From Sphaeroforma sirkka (taxonomy: Eukaryota > Opisthokonta > Ichthyosporea > Ichthyophonida), in NCBI GenBank assembly GCA_001586965.3, contig LUCW03001559.1:1-37500 (forward strand): a stretch of 37,500 nt of DNA, written 5' to 3'. A model generated the notes under the pieces. It was not told the DNA's origin and did no database searches. It saw nothing but the letters and a program-made list of their open reading frames with translations. A program made the position numbers and the translations under genes. This document shows, one piece after another, positions 1 through 10,879 of the stretch (positions within the stretch are counted from its first letter, which is position 1; each line of letters begins with the position of its first letter).

Positions 1-528
1 TTAAGTCAGCTTTAAGACTTCTTTAACGAGTTTAGCATGTTCATGTGCTGTCTTTGTAAAGATAACTATATCATCTAAATAGACTGATACGTTATACGAC
101 AGGTCCACCAAATAGTTCCATCATAACTTGTTGGAAGAAAGAAGGTAACATGTGTAAGCCTTCAGGTGCACCTTTAAACTGGTACTTCTTACCTTGCCAA
201 GTAAAGGAAAAGTATTTCCTATGAGGCTCATATATCTGTAGTTGATGGAATGCAGCTTTTAAGTCTATCTTGGAAAGATAGTCGCACCCTCCATTTTGCG
301 TAGTATCTCGCTTATCTTAGGTAAGGGAAAACTATGTTGCGGAATTAGTTTGTTGATTGGCGACAGGTCTAGTACTACTCTTGTTTTACTAAACGTTCCA
401 TCAGATTTATATTGATCGACCGCTAAGAGAGCTAAGTTAACTGGGGTTGCATCATAATTGATTTCAATTAGACCCTGTGTTTTAACCAATCTTCGATTTG
501 GGTTTTGACAACGTCTTTGTGTCTCCAA
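1..528 (-). pseudogene. Reverse transcriptase N-terminal part of element A (fossil)
   Basis: Fingers and early palm of a Ty3/gypsy reverse transcriptase, read right to left. A segment with RVVLDLSPINKLIP and FPLPKISEIL precedes a region encoding the YLDD-type catalytic motif near 95-70. The domain runs off the left edge. Several interruptions are present. The same region is found at about 10880-11640 in the plus-strand copy. Confidence 0.8.
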
Positions 529-558
529 CTCACGTAGTTATGTGAAGGACACTTTAAC

Positions 559-1062
559 TTAGAAGTCGACGTTTGTTAAGTCAAGTCTAACGTACCCATT
601 AGAGAACTTAAACATACACCAGTCAGTTATTGCAATCTTCCTGTTTTGTATAATTAAGTCCATAATTATATCGGTGAAGTGCGGAATCATATCCTTTGCT
701 TCACCTTCCGGAGGTTTAGGTATCTTTAACATATTATCATCTGACTGATCTTTATTCGGGTCTAGCCCATTAGGCAGACCAGTGAGTGTTATACCTAAAC
801 TGAGAAGATCAGTCATACCTATAATTAAATCGTATTTCTGAGACATGTCAGTAACGATTAGGTGAGTCTTCACTTCTCTTCTATCTGACAGCATTATGTG
901 TGCATAGTCAATGGCTTGTTCGCAAGTAGTAACTTTGCCATTTCCCAAGATTAAATCAGTTGTTTCGTTATGGACAGCCATATCTGTAGCGTAGGCTACT
1001 CGGCATGAGATAGCAGAGACTTCAGCCCCTGGATCAAATAGTGCCATAACTTTTTTCTCCAT
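559..1062 (-). pseudogene. Retroviral-type aspartic protease region of element A (fossil)
   Basis: An open stretch with the pepsin-like active-site motif ALFDPGAEVSAIS near its start and a downstream YDLIIGMTDLL, matching the D-(S/T)-G-A and hydrophobic-G-x-D signatures of retroelement proteases. The third motif residue is Pro where Ser or Thr is usual. It sits between the gag cysteine region and reverse transcriptase, as expected in Ty3/gypsy pol. Confidence 0.78.
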
Positions 1063-3198
1063 TTACGAAAACTGTTTGAAAGATACGTTCATCTCCTTTG
1101 GTATAGATTTTATTGAACATTTTCTCATAATCTTGCTCTAGTGCGCACATATGGTACTGTCGGTGCTTAACTTGGACGTCTGGTAAGTCCTTGCAATCCT
1201 CTTTGTGCCAACCGTTAGTACCCTTGCAAGTAGCACACTCTTTCATATAGTGTCCAAAATCTGGCTTGCCTGGTGCACATAACAGGGTCGTGTCTACCAT
1301 TCCACTTGCCATTACGTTTTTTGTGAGGTTGTAACCACACTTCTTGCAAGGCGCTCTCACCTTCTTATCACCTTTCGGTTCGGTAGAAGTAGAGCCAGTA
1401 CCCCCTCAGTAGTAGTGCGAGGTTTCTTAGTACTACGCGCAGTATTAGTCTCTACTGCGTTTCGCTTAGTGGGCTGGGTGTAGCTCGTGGTACTAAGTAC
1501 TCTAGTAGAGGAATTGGTATGCTTGTGTACTATCTTCTCAAAGACAGACCAAGGCATAGATCATAAATCACCATAGGCGATGATGTCATCATTGACTTTC
1601 TTAAAGAGGTTAGCTCCCAGAGTCTCCATCATCTGACAAATTAATAAATATTCGCCAGTATAGGTACGACCACCCATCCAGTATTCATATGTGTCATATG
1701 AGCTAGAGCACCTCGAATAGTGGTATCGTTCGCAAAGAACTTGCGAGACTCTAGAAGTTCACGGTCACGTGCATCTTCAAAAAAAAAGGTGTTAAGTATA
1801 TTATCACGCAACTGGTGCCAGGGTAGGGCTTTCCAGTTGGGCTCATGAGCCTTCAAGATAGTTCGCCATTCACCTGGCTCACAGAAATGAATAAAGGCAT
1901 TCATCATCTGCTTATCCCTAAGGCTGGCAGACTCCTTAAGTTGGTCGAAGGCCTTCAGTGTCTCCACTGTACTCTCATTAGTAGAGAAATCGACCTCAGC
2001 CTGCGCGTTACCTAGCTGCTTTATAAAGCTTGGTTCTAAGTGTTCACGAGGCTCATGCTCAGTGCTACGGGCTGCTAGTGCCAAGATGGTGTCTATTTCC
2101 TTTCTCTTGTTATCGATTAGATAGCGAATGTTATCCGCTTTCCTATCGTCAAGGTCAGAGTCATTCAATAGACGGTCCTCAAGGACTTGCATACCAGAGC
2201 GTAATAGCCTGAGACGAGTATGTCTGGTTCTCACTTCCTCATCTTCAGTGATTAGAGCGGGAACTCTCTAACGAGATACTGGTATAGCGATTGCCAAAAT
2301 CGTGATTACCAGGGTTAGTTGGCAAATGAGGATCGATATTACGAGGATGGTAAGCCTCATCGAGTTCCATACGATCATATCCTCTGACAGGGTTAGGTTT
2401 GTCAAGAGGATGGTAAATGGTAGCATCAGAGCTATAGAGATTAAATTTTGAAATATTTCCTCTCTCACCAGTGGTAACTGGCTTAGTGGTACACGTACTG
2501 GCTGGTAAACCAATAGGTCTCGGGTTCGAAACTGGGCCCGAATTTTTCTTCTACTTCGGTATAGAAAGAATATCAGCCAAGTGGGACACGATAGAGGGGT
2601 TCAAAACTGCTGCTGCCGCTAGCTCCTTCAAGAGCACTTCAGTGCGGTTCAATTGGCGTCGAGATTGAGAGGATCCAACCACTCGTTGTCGAGTTATGGC
2701 GTCCTCAGCTTCGGCCCCAAGATTTGAGCTGAATGGAATGGCTTCTCCATCGATGGCGAAACCGAAATTTTCGGACAGGTCCAATACTTCCTTTTCACTC
2801 CGGATTTGTGCTGGAGTGTCCTTTAGATGTGGAGTTATAATGCCCCCGACATTCGTATCCACGAATTTTCCAGCCTTTCGACGTTTATCCCCAATATTTG
2901 ACGGCACGTGGTCAGGGGGGGGCAAGCTGGGGTCCTGAGCTTCACTCCTAGGTGATACACGGACGCTGGCGAGCCTTTCCGCGGTAGTAGATACCTCTTC
3001 TTCCAAGGCTTTAGGATCCGACGAGTCATCCTCAGAATAATCCTCTGTACCAACCTCAGAATTTGCTTCCCCAACAGTATCCTCGGCAGGCTCAACTCCA
3101 GACAGGCTAGGTGTTTCCACAGGGACCTCAGGAACCTCGGCAGGCTTAGCAGGCTTAGAGCTAGCGGCTCCCTTGCCTTTAGAAATACCCTTAGCCAT
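1034..3198 (-). pseudogene. gag region of element A (fossil)
   Basis: The gag region starts with a Met-Ala-Lys-Gly segment at 3198 and has a lysine-rich, then acidic, serine-rich N-terminal part, a helical central part (about 1641-2234), and a cysteine/histidine cluster near 1330-1180 (CKKCGYN, CATCKG). That cluster may be a zinc-knuckle-like nucleic-acid-binding region, although the spacing is not a textbook CCHC box. The central part matches the plus-strand copy almost perfectly, while the N-terminal part is much more diverged. The region is broken in several places. Confidence 0.75.
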
Positions 3199-3277
3199 AG
3201 TATTTGCTGGATAGTAAATCGATGTCAGACAGTCTAGAAGCAGTACACTACTGTAACTACTAAATAACTGAAAAATA

Positions 3278-3869
3278 TGTAAACTTCGATGGAAATTACA
3301 AGGTTTCAAACTATATTAAACTAAAAGTACAATTTAGTCAGTTAGGATTTAGCAGTGGTAGCTTGTGTAAGAATGGTCGGGACTGCCTCTTGTTAAGAGC
3401 CTAAATATCCTCGATCACACAGGGCGTACCTCTAGCTGTTCATTATTGAATAATTTTCACTAGAAGTACTAAGTGTTCATGACCACCACTTGCCAATAGA
3501 CATAATAACGTAAGTCACGTTAATACATTAGCTGATATAAATAAAGTTCCATCTGAAGAAAAGTTAAAAAAGAAAAAAAGACTTATTGGATTTTGGAGAT
3601 TGGCGGGAGGACCAAAATCTATAAGTAGTAGTTCGGAGATTATAAAATTTAGTTTATAATATCCTACATCTACTAATGTCTCAAATAGGTCCAAGTAGAT
3701 GAGTCATACCAAATACTCAGGCTATTGGAGCCATCAAAGTGAATTTAGAACACTTTGGAAATATTGGAAAAAAAGAGCTTGTACTAAATTATTTAAAATA
3801 CAAATAAAACCAATGTATTATCTCAATTGATCTTGATATTTTAGACTGACCGGAGGCCGTATTTCTACA
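3278..3869 (-). repeat. 5' LTR of element A
   Basis: A 592-bp LTR in minus orientation. It begins TGTAGAAATACGG at 3869 and ends CGAAGTTTACA at 3278, so it has the usual TG...CA termini. It is directly followed, on the minus strand, by the gag leader of element A. It resembles the solo LTR at 9136-9730 more than the two LTRs at 4323 and 7038, for example in its AATTGAGATAATACATTGG segment. The bases next to its outer end (3870-3873) are CATA; the matching target copy would lie outside the window. Confidence 0.9.
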
Positions 3870-4322
3870 CATATTCGTTATAATCATAGCACAGAGTTGG
3901 ATTGGTGTAGACTCGAAGCAGCGATTGAAGCTGTCGTGTGTGGCTGTGTCTCGGATTGAGGTTGGCGGTTTACCCATAACCAGTTGGTAGTAGTATTGGC
4001 GCCGGAACATTGCCGCAATCTCCTTGTTGGACCAACGTTTTGTTGAGTTCTTTCTGATGTCGTCACAGCGTTGGCGGAGGCTACATGGTCGGATGTACGC
4101 CCGTCCGTGGTTTTGTGTACGGTTTAAGGTGAGCATAGATACTGTACGAGAAGCGCAGTGATGGTTTGTTGTGGGCCCAGGCGGTTTGCGTCAGAGGGGT
4201 AAGTGGATTTGTGCTGACCATTGAGTCGAGTTGTATTCCCAGGCAACTTCCGAGGTAGTCCGCGAATAGTCGCGCGGGGAGCAGGCTGAATGTGGGGTAA
4301 ATTTGTTTGATGTTTGGGAAAC

Positions 4323-4919
4323 TGTAGAAATACGGCCTCCGGTCAGTCTAAAATATCAAGATCAAATGAGAAAACATATTGGTTTTTATTTGTATTTAAA
4401 ATAATTTAATACAAATTCTTTTTCCAATATTTCCAAAGTGTTCTAAATTCACTTTGATGGCTCCAATAGCCTGATTATTTGGTATGACTCATTTACTTGG
4501 ATCTATTTGAGACGATAGTAGATGTAGGATATTATAAACTAAATTTTATAATCTCTGAACTACTACTTACAGGTTTTGGTCTTCCCGCCAACCTCCAAAT
4601 CCAATAAGTCTTTTTTTATATATAAATTATCTTCAGATGGGACTTTATTTATATTAGCCAATGTATTAACTTGACTTACGTTCTTATGCTTATCTATAAA
4701 TTAAGCATGTGGTCATAAACACAGTACTTCTAGTGAAAATTATTTAATAAAGAACAGCTAGAGGTACGTCCTGTGTGATCAAGGATATTAAGGCTCTTAC
4801 CAAGAGGCAGTCCCGATCATTCTTACACAAGCTACCACTGCTAAATCCTAACTGACTTAAATTGTATCTTAGTTTATATAACATAGTTTAAAATATAGAA
4901 ATATCTATCGAAGTTTACA
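4323..4919 (+). repeat. Solo LTR inside the LINE, with 4-bp target duplication
   Basis: A 597-bp LTR, TGTAGAAATACGG...CGAAGTTTACA, with no internal element sequence attached. It is flanked by AAAC at 4319-4322 and AAAC at 4920-4923, a perfect 4-bp target-site duplication. LINE coding sequence lies on both sides. This fits an insertion reduced to one LTR by recombination. It shares subfamily features with the LTR at 7038-7610, for example GAGAAAACATATTGG and ACAAATTCTTTTTCC. Confidence 0.92.
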
Positions 4920-6163
4920 AAACCGAGAATATTTAGTGCCCGTGATGATGGCTGCTGCTTGGATGAGTACTGAGTTAAAGCGCTCGAACAGAAAGTGCAA
5001 CGTATCTTTCCATATAGGCGGAGCCCAGGCAATAATGTTCAGCCCATATGTAGCCGTAGATAGGGATAATATTATTTATGATGAATGTTTTGAACATCAC
5101 CAGTCAGTTGCGGGGGTGTCGCCAGCTGAAGCGATGGAAACCGTAAGCACGAAAGGAGGCGATACCCAGTGACAATGCTGCAACCAGGGATTCCATATGT
5201 CTAGCGAGGTTGATTCCTGGTACTCTGTGAGAGAGTGGAAACCATAGGATATTTGGAGTGTTTTGGTTCGGCATGTGTGGGCGCCATTTTCAGGGAGAGG
5301 TAGCGTGTGTTCCAAGGTGCGTCTGCCGATCGAGGGGCTTGGATCCGTGTATCATCGACAAATAAATAAGAGCGGAGTAACTTGGAGCGAAATTGTGTTA
5401 GCGTGACAGCTAAGGAATTCATGTAGATAATAAATAGCTGGGGGGCGACGATTGAGCCTTGCAGGATGCCATTCGTTCTATGGAATAGAGTCGAGAGTGT
5501 GCCGCGGTATGTCACTCGGGTAGGGACCCTCCCAAACAGCGCGCAGTGCAGTTGGTCCAGTTTTAGGGCATTCCAACGTGGCGCAGAAGTACCCATAGGC
5601 GTGGGAGAGCGATCTTGTCGTATGCCTTGGTTATGTCCAGACAGACGTCGTTCCACTCCTCTTCTGACTGTGTCTCAGATTCCATGGCGACTAGTGCTTG
5701 GTATGACAGGAGTACCGTGATTTGAAGCCAGCTTGGGTAGCATGGGTAGCAGCGCCGGGGTGGCTCGTAATCAGATTAAGAAAGCACTTTTCAAAGATGC
5801 GTCTGACTATTTGCGTAAGCGTGATAGGGCGAAAGTCGGCGGGGGAGGTGATATCTGCATCGGCTTTCTTAGGGTGCGCTGTCGAGAGGCTGCAGTTCAG
5901 GACTGCAGGGAAGGTACCTGCCTTCAGTAGCTCGGTGAATGCTTCGGCAAGGATTCTAATCAGTGGCCTATTGGCGTCGGGGCGTTCTAATGTCCGGCGT
6001 TTGGTAGAGCGCTCTACTGCGGCCTTCAGGAGGAGGATGTGAATCCCGTCGGCGCCAGGCTCCTTGTTGAAATAGCGTAGCATTGCCTCCATTACATCGT
6101 CGGGGCGTATTTTGGAAGTGACATCAGGAGAGGGTTCGGTATCCTGTGGAACCACGTACGGGT

Positions 6164-6734
6164 TTGTAGAATTGAATAGGGATAATAATATTTATTTCAA
6201 AAATGACAAGTATGTATGTTACAATGTATGAACATATGGTATGGCTCCCATAGTCGCTGTAGTGGTTCAGGAAAGATTGATGGGAAGAAGTGGTCAGTGA
6301 ATTCCCGTTTGAAGCTTGGGCCAAGTGAGTCGACAATGGACGATATTCGCTGAGTCAATTCGGGCCGGTGTTGACAAAACACTGTTACTATCGAATGTTC
6401 CATATATTTGCTTGCTGACCTACTAAGTAGAGTACCCACCTCTGTGGTACGGATCGGGTCTGCGCCATGTAGTGCCACGGAATGGGTTAGTGCAGAGTAT
6501 GAAATACCGAGAAGGACCAGGCAATCCGTCATAATCCGGTCGAGGAGCGAGGATGGGGCTAAGCCAATGCCGCACCAGACCACGGATGAATTTGGTATGT
6601 GTTGGCTGGCCTGGATCGGAAGTATCATAGGCGGAACCAACAAGCGCGATGATTTGGTTTGAACCGAAATTTGGAAGTAGTACTTCAACAGCATGATTAG
6701 CCGGGTATGAGGAACATCTGTTGATGTGTCAGGG
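6164..6734. other. Extra segment inside the LINE, bounded by ACGGGT repeats
   Basis: The LINE linker before RT stops matching the expected layout at about 6729 and RT resumes at about 6155. The roughly 570 bases between are not expected in that place. ACGGGT is found at both edges (6158-6163 and 6735-6740), as a short target duplication would be. The segment has no terminal inverted repeats that I can see. It has a minus-strand open stretch (6197-6694) whose protein I do not recognise. It may be a small insertion, or a family-specific expansion of the LINE. Confidence 0.3.
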
Positions 6735-7037
6735 ACGGGTGAGGGTATAGTGGTTCTTCAGCATGCTGGAGAAAAGATCATTGAATAGGGCATTAAAGTA
6801 GTCAGCGAGGGTAGCGCCTATGTCATCGGTATCCGGTATGCAGGGTTGGCGCGGAGACCGTCGTTGGTACGCAATATCTTTGAATATTTGAGCATTGCTT
6901 TGGGCGGTCAGACGTGGACGGAACAAGTGGTTTGGCAGTCGCTGAACCCAGGGTCTGTTTAGGTCATAATAGAACACTCCAAAGATTTGTGGGTTAATGG
7001 CATAGCGCCAGATGCGGCCGAGGATCCGTAGCAGCCC

Positions 7038-7610
7038 TGTAGAAATACAGTCTCCGGAGAAAACATATTGGTTTTTTAATTGTATTTAAAATAATTTAAT
7101 ACAAATTCTTTTTCCAATATTTCCAAAGTGTTCTAAATTCACTTTGATGGTTCCAATAGCCTGAGTATTTGGTATGAATCATTTATTTGGACCTATTTGA
7201 GATGATAGTAGATGTAGGATATTATAAACTAAATTTTATAATCTCGGAATTACTACCTACAGGTTTTGGTCTTCCCGCCAATCTCCAAAATCCAATAAGT
7301 CTTTTTTTATATATAAATTTTCTTCAGATGGGACTTTATTTATATTAGCCAATGTATTAACTTGACTTACGTTCTTATGCTTATCTATAAATTAAGCATG
7401 TGGTCATGAACACAGTACTTCTAGTGAAAATTATTTAATAAAGAACAGCTAGAGGTACGTCCTGTGTGATCGAGGATATCAAGGCTCTTACCAAGAGGCA
7501 GTCCCGATCATTCTTACACAAGCTACCACTGCTAAATCTTAACTGACTTAAATTGCATTTTAGTTTATATAACATAGTATAAAACATGGAAATATCCATC
7601 GAAGTTTACA
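7038..7610 (+). repeat. 5' LTR of element B
   Basis: A 573-bp LTR with TG...CA ends, TGTAGAAATACAG...CGAAGTTTACA, slightly shorter than its relatives. It abuts LINE sequence on the left and the gag leader of element B on the right. It groups with the solo LTR at 4323-4919. The leader begins TATTTTCAGTTATTTAG. No TGG-type tRNA primer-binding site is visible directly after the LTR. Confidence 0.9.
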
Positions 7611-7796
7611 TATTTTCAGTTATTTAGTAGTTACCGTAGTGTACAGCTTCTAGACTGTCTAATAATTGCTTACTATTCAGCGACAGGACTTTAAGTATTC
7701 TATATTACCTCATAGTGGCTATACTACCCTGAAGTAAGCTACACGCTTATTACTATACCTAGACCTTTTAAATTTTCCTGTTCTTGAGCTATTACT

Positions 7797-10440
7797 ATGG
7801 CTAAAGGAAACTCTAAAGGCAAGGGACCCGCCAGCTCTAAGCCTGCTAAGCCTGATGAGGTTCCTGAGGTTACTGGGGACACTGGTCCGTCTGGTACTGA
7901 GCCTGTCGTTGAAGCTGTAGAAGACGCCGTTTGTGAGCTTGGTTCTGATGAAAACTCTTAGGATGACTCGTCGGACCCTAAAGCCTTGGAAGAGGAGGTC
8001 TCAACTGCCGCGGATAGGCTCGCCATCGTCCGTGTGTTTCCTAGTAGTGCAGCCCAGGGCATCAGCCTGCCATCTGACCGCGAAAAGTCAGATATTGGAA
8101 AGGCTATATCTTCTGAACAAGTGAAGGAATCGTCTCGAGATCGGTTTATTACTACTGAAAGTCAGCCCAATCCACCTATCAACAAAGATGGAGGCGTTCC
8201 ATTTCGTGAAATTTCATTGCATGCCTCGCTACTGAATGCCTCGCCACCGAATGTTGGGGCTGAAGACGCAACTATTCGGGACGCCATAACTCGACAACGA
8301 GTGGTTGGATCTTCTCAATCTCGACGTCATTTAAACCGCAAAGATGAGCTTTTAAAGGAGCTAGCCGCTGCCGCAGTTTCTAACCCTTTTATCTTATCCC
8401 ACGTGGCCGATATTCTTCCTATACAAGAAAAAAGATATTCCGAGCCGGAATTGGAACCTGAGGCCCACTGGTTTACCAGCCAACAGGGTTACCACTGAGC
8501 CATTTACCGCTGGTGAAGTGGGTAGAACCTCAAGATTTAATCTATATAGCTTGGAAGCTACAATCGACCACCCTTTCGACAAACCTAACCCTGTCAGAGG
8601 CTATGATCGTATGGAGATCGATGAGGCTTTCCACCCTCATAACATCGATCCTCATTGACCATCTAACCCTGGTAATCACGACTTTGGTAATCGTTATACC
8701 AGTATCTCACTAGAGAGTACCCACTCTAGCACTGAAGACGAGGAAGTGAGAACCAGACATACTCGTCTCAGGCTATTACGCTCTGGTATGCAAGTCCTTG
8801 AGGACCGTCTATTGAATGACTCTGACCTTGACGATAGGAAAGCGGATAACATTCGCTATCTAATCGATAACAAGAGAAAGGAAATAGACACCATCTTGGC
8901 ACTAGCAGCCCGTAGCACTGAGCATGAGCCACGTGAACACTTAGAACCAAGCTTTATAAAGCAGCTAGGTAACGCGCAGGCTGAGGTTGATTTCTCTACT
9001 AATGAGAGTACAGTGGAGACACTGAAGGCCTTTGACCAACTTAAGGAGTCTGCCAGCCTTTAGAATAAGCAGATGATGAATGCCTTTATTGATTCTGTGA
9101 GTCAGAGGAATGGAAAACTATCTTGAAGGCCTATGTGTAGAAATACGGCCTCCGGTCAGTCTAAAATATCAAGATCAATTGAGATAATACATTGGTTTTT
9201 ATTTGTATTTTAAATAATTTAGTACAAGCTCTTTTTCCAATATTTCCAAAGTGTTCTAAATTCACTTTGATGGCTCCAATAGCCTGAGTATTTGGTATGA
9301 CTCATCTACTTGGACCTATTTGAGACATTAGTAGATGTAGGATATTATAAACTAAATTTTATAATCTCCGAACTACTACTTATAGATTTTGGTCCTCCCG
9401 CCAATTTCCAAAATCCAATAAGTCTTTTTCTTTTTTTAACTTTTCTTCAGATGGAACTTTATTTATATCAGCTAATGTATTAACGTGACTTAGGTTATTA
9501 TGTCTATTTACAAATTAGGCAAGTGGTCATGAACATTTAGTACTTCTAGTGAAAATTATTCAATAAAGAACAGCTAGAGGTACGCCCTGTGTGATCGAGG
9601 ATATTTAGGCTCTTAACAAGAGGCAGTACCGATCATTCTTACACAAGCTACCACTGCTAAATCCTAACTGACTAAATTGTATTTTAGTTTAATATAGTTT
9701 GAAACCTAGTAATTTCCATCGAAGTTTACATATGAGCCCAACTGGAAAGCCCAACCCTGGCGCCAGTTGCGTGAGAATATACTTTAAACGCTTTCTTTGA
9801 AGATGCACGTGACCGTGAGCTTCTAGAGTCTCGCAAGACCTTGCGAACGATACTACTATTCGAGGTGCTCTAGCTCATATGACACATATGAACACTCGGA
9901 TGGGAGATCGTTCCTATACTGGCGAATATTACTAATTTGTCAGATGATGGAGACTCTGGGGGCTAGCCTATTTAGGAAGGTCATTGATGATATTATCGCC
10001 TATGGTGATTTGTGATCTATGCCTTATTCTGTCTTCGAGAAGATAGTTCAAAAGCATACCAACTCATCTACTAGAGTACTTAAGTACCTCGAGCTTTACC
10101 CAGCCCGCTGAGCGTACCGCGACAGAGAATAACACTGCGCGTAATACTAAGAAACTTCGCACTACTACTGGAGGTGGTAAAGGCTCTACTTCTACTGAAC
10201 CAAAGGGTGAAAGGAAGGAGAGAGTATCTTGCAAGAAGTGTGGTTACAACCTCACTAAACGTGATGGCAAGTGGAATGGTAAACACGACTATGTTAAGTG
10301 ATTATTGCAAGGACATGTCGGACGTCCAGGTTAAGTACTGACAGTTCTATATGTGTGCACTAGAGCAAGATTATAGGAAAAAGTTCAATAAAATCTATAC
10401 CAAAGGAGATAAACGTATATTTCAAACCGTTTACGTAAAT
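7797..10440 (+). pseudogene. gag region of element B (fossil, split by a solo LTR)
   Basis: The region begins with Met-Ala-Lys-Gly at 7797, like the gag of element A. It continues through an acidic Ser-rich part, a helical part (8746-9063) nearly identical to element A, then resumes after the nested LTR and ends in a cysteine-rich segment (about 10230-10320). It is broken in several places besides the LTR insertion. Confidence 0.72.
9136..9730 (+). repeat. Solo LTR nested in gag of element B, with 4-bp target duplication
   Basis: A 595-bp LTR (TGTAGAAATACGG...CGAAGTTTACA) inserted in gag coding sequence. Flanks are TATG at 9132-9135 and TATG at 9731-9734. Element A, which has no insertion here, shows continuous gag sequence across the equivalent point (about 1840-1850), which confirms the insertion. 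It belongs to the same LTR subfamily as the 5' LTR of element A. Confidence 0.93.
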
Positions 10441-10879
10441 TGAGAAAAAGTTATAGCACTTGTCTCTGCTATCTCACACCGAGTAGCCTACGCTACAGAT
10501 ATGGCTATCCATAACGAAACAACCAATTTAATCTTGGGAAATGGCAAAGTTACCACTTGCGAAGAAGCCATTGGCTATGTACACATAACGTTGTCAGATA
10601 GAAGAGAAGTAAAGACTCATTCAATCGTTACTGACATGTCTCAGAAATACGATTAAATTATAGGTATGACTGACCTTCTCAGTTTAGCTATAACTCTCAC
10701 TGGTCTGCCTAATGGGCTAGACCCAAATAAAGATCAGTCAGATGATAAAATGTTAAGATACCTAAACCTCCGGAAGGTGAAGCAAAGGATATGATTCCGC
10801 ACTTCACCGATATAGTTATGGACTTAATTATGCAAAACAGGAAGATTGCAATAACTGACTGGTGTATGTTTAAGTTCTC

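Larger units (their letters stand above)
1..3869 (-). mobile_element. Ty3/gypsy-like LTR retrotransposon copy (A), cut by window edge
   Basis: This is a fossil LTR retrotransposon read right to left: 5' LTR (3278-3869), gag (from about 3198 down to about 1034), aspartic protease (about 1062-800) and the start of reverse transcriptase (about 530-1). RNase H, integrase and the 3' LTR would lie left of the window. The order gag-protease-RT and the residues around GLIEINYDATPVN and LDLSPINKLIPQHSFPLP are typical of Ty3/gypsy pol. The copy is broken, with several interruptions in gag and pol. It is closely related to the plus-strand copy at 7038-14255. The family assignment is firm from pol motifs and LTR structure; the exact clade is not determined. 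Confidence 0.88.
3870..7037 (-). mobile_element. LINE (non-LTR retrotransposon) fragment, interrupted by a solo LTR
   Basis: Minus-strand remains of a LINE ORF2, read from 7037 down to 3870. The linker before RT (about 6977-6729) is followed by RT motifs 0-2 (5691-6155; KEPGADGIHILLLKAA, DFRPITLT), motif A in another frame (CLDITKAYDKIA, about 5675-5640), motif B GILQGSIVAP with LFIIYMNSL (about 5470-5420), motif C LFVDDTRI (about 5370-5345), and a C-terminal segment ending in QAAAIITGTKYSR just before the LTR insertion at 4919. The reading resumes at 4322. This pattern is Jockey/CR1-like. At least two frameshifts and stop codons interrupt it, and motif C has FVDD instead of the usual Y/FADD. 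Both ends abut LTRs, so neither the 5' end (endonuclease) nor the 3' tail is present. Confidence 0.82.

Noticed and set aside
3278-7610. LTRs at 3278-3869 and 7038-7610 as the two ends of a single element
   Set aside because: They are in opposite orientation and each is followed outward by its own gag leader, so they are 5' LTRs of two separate head-to-head elements.
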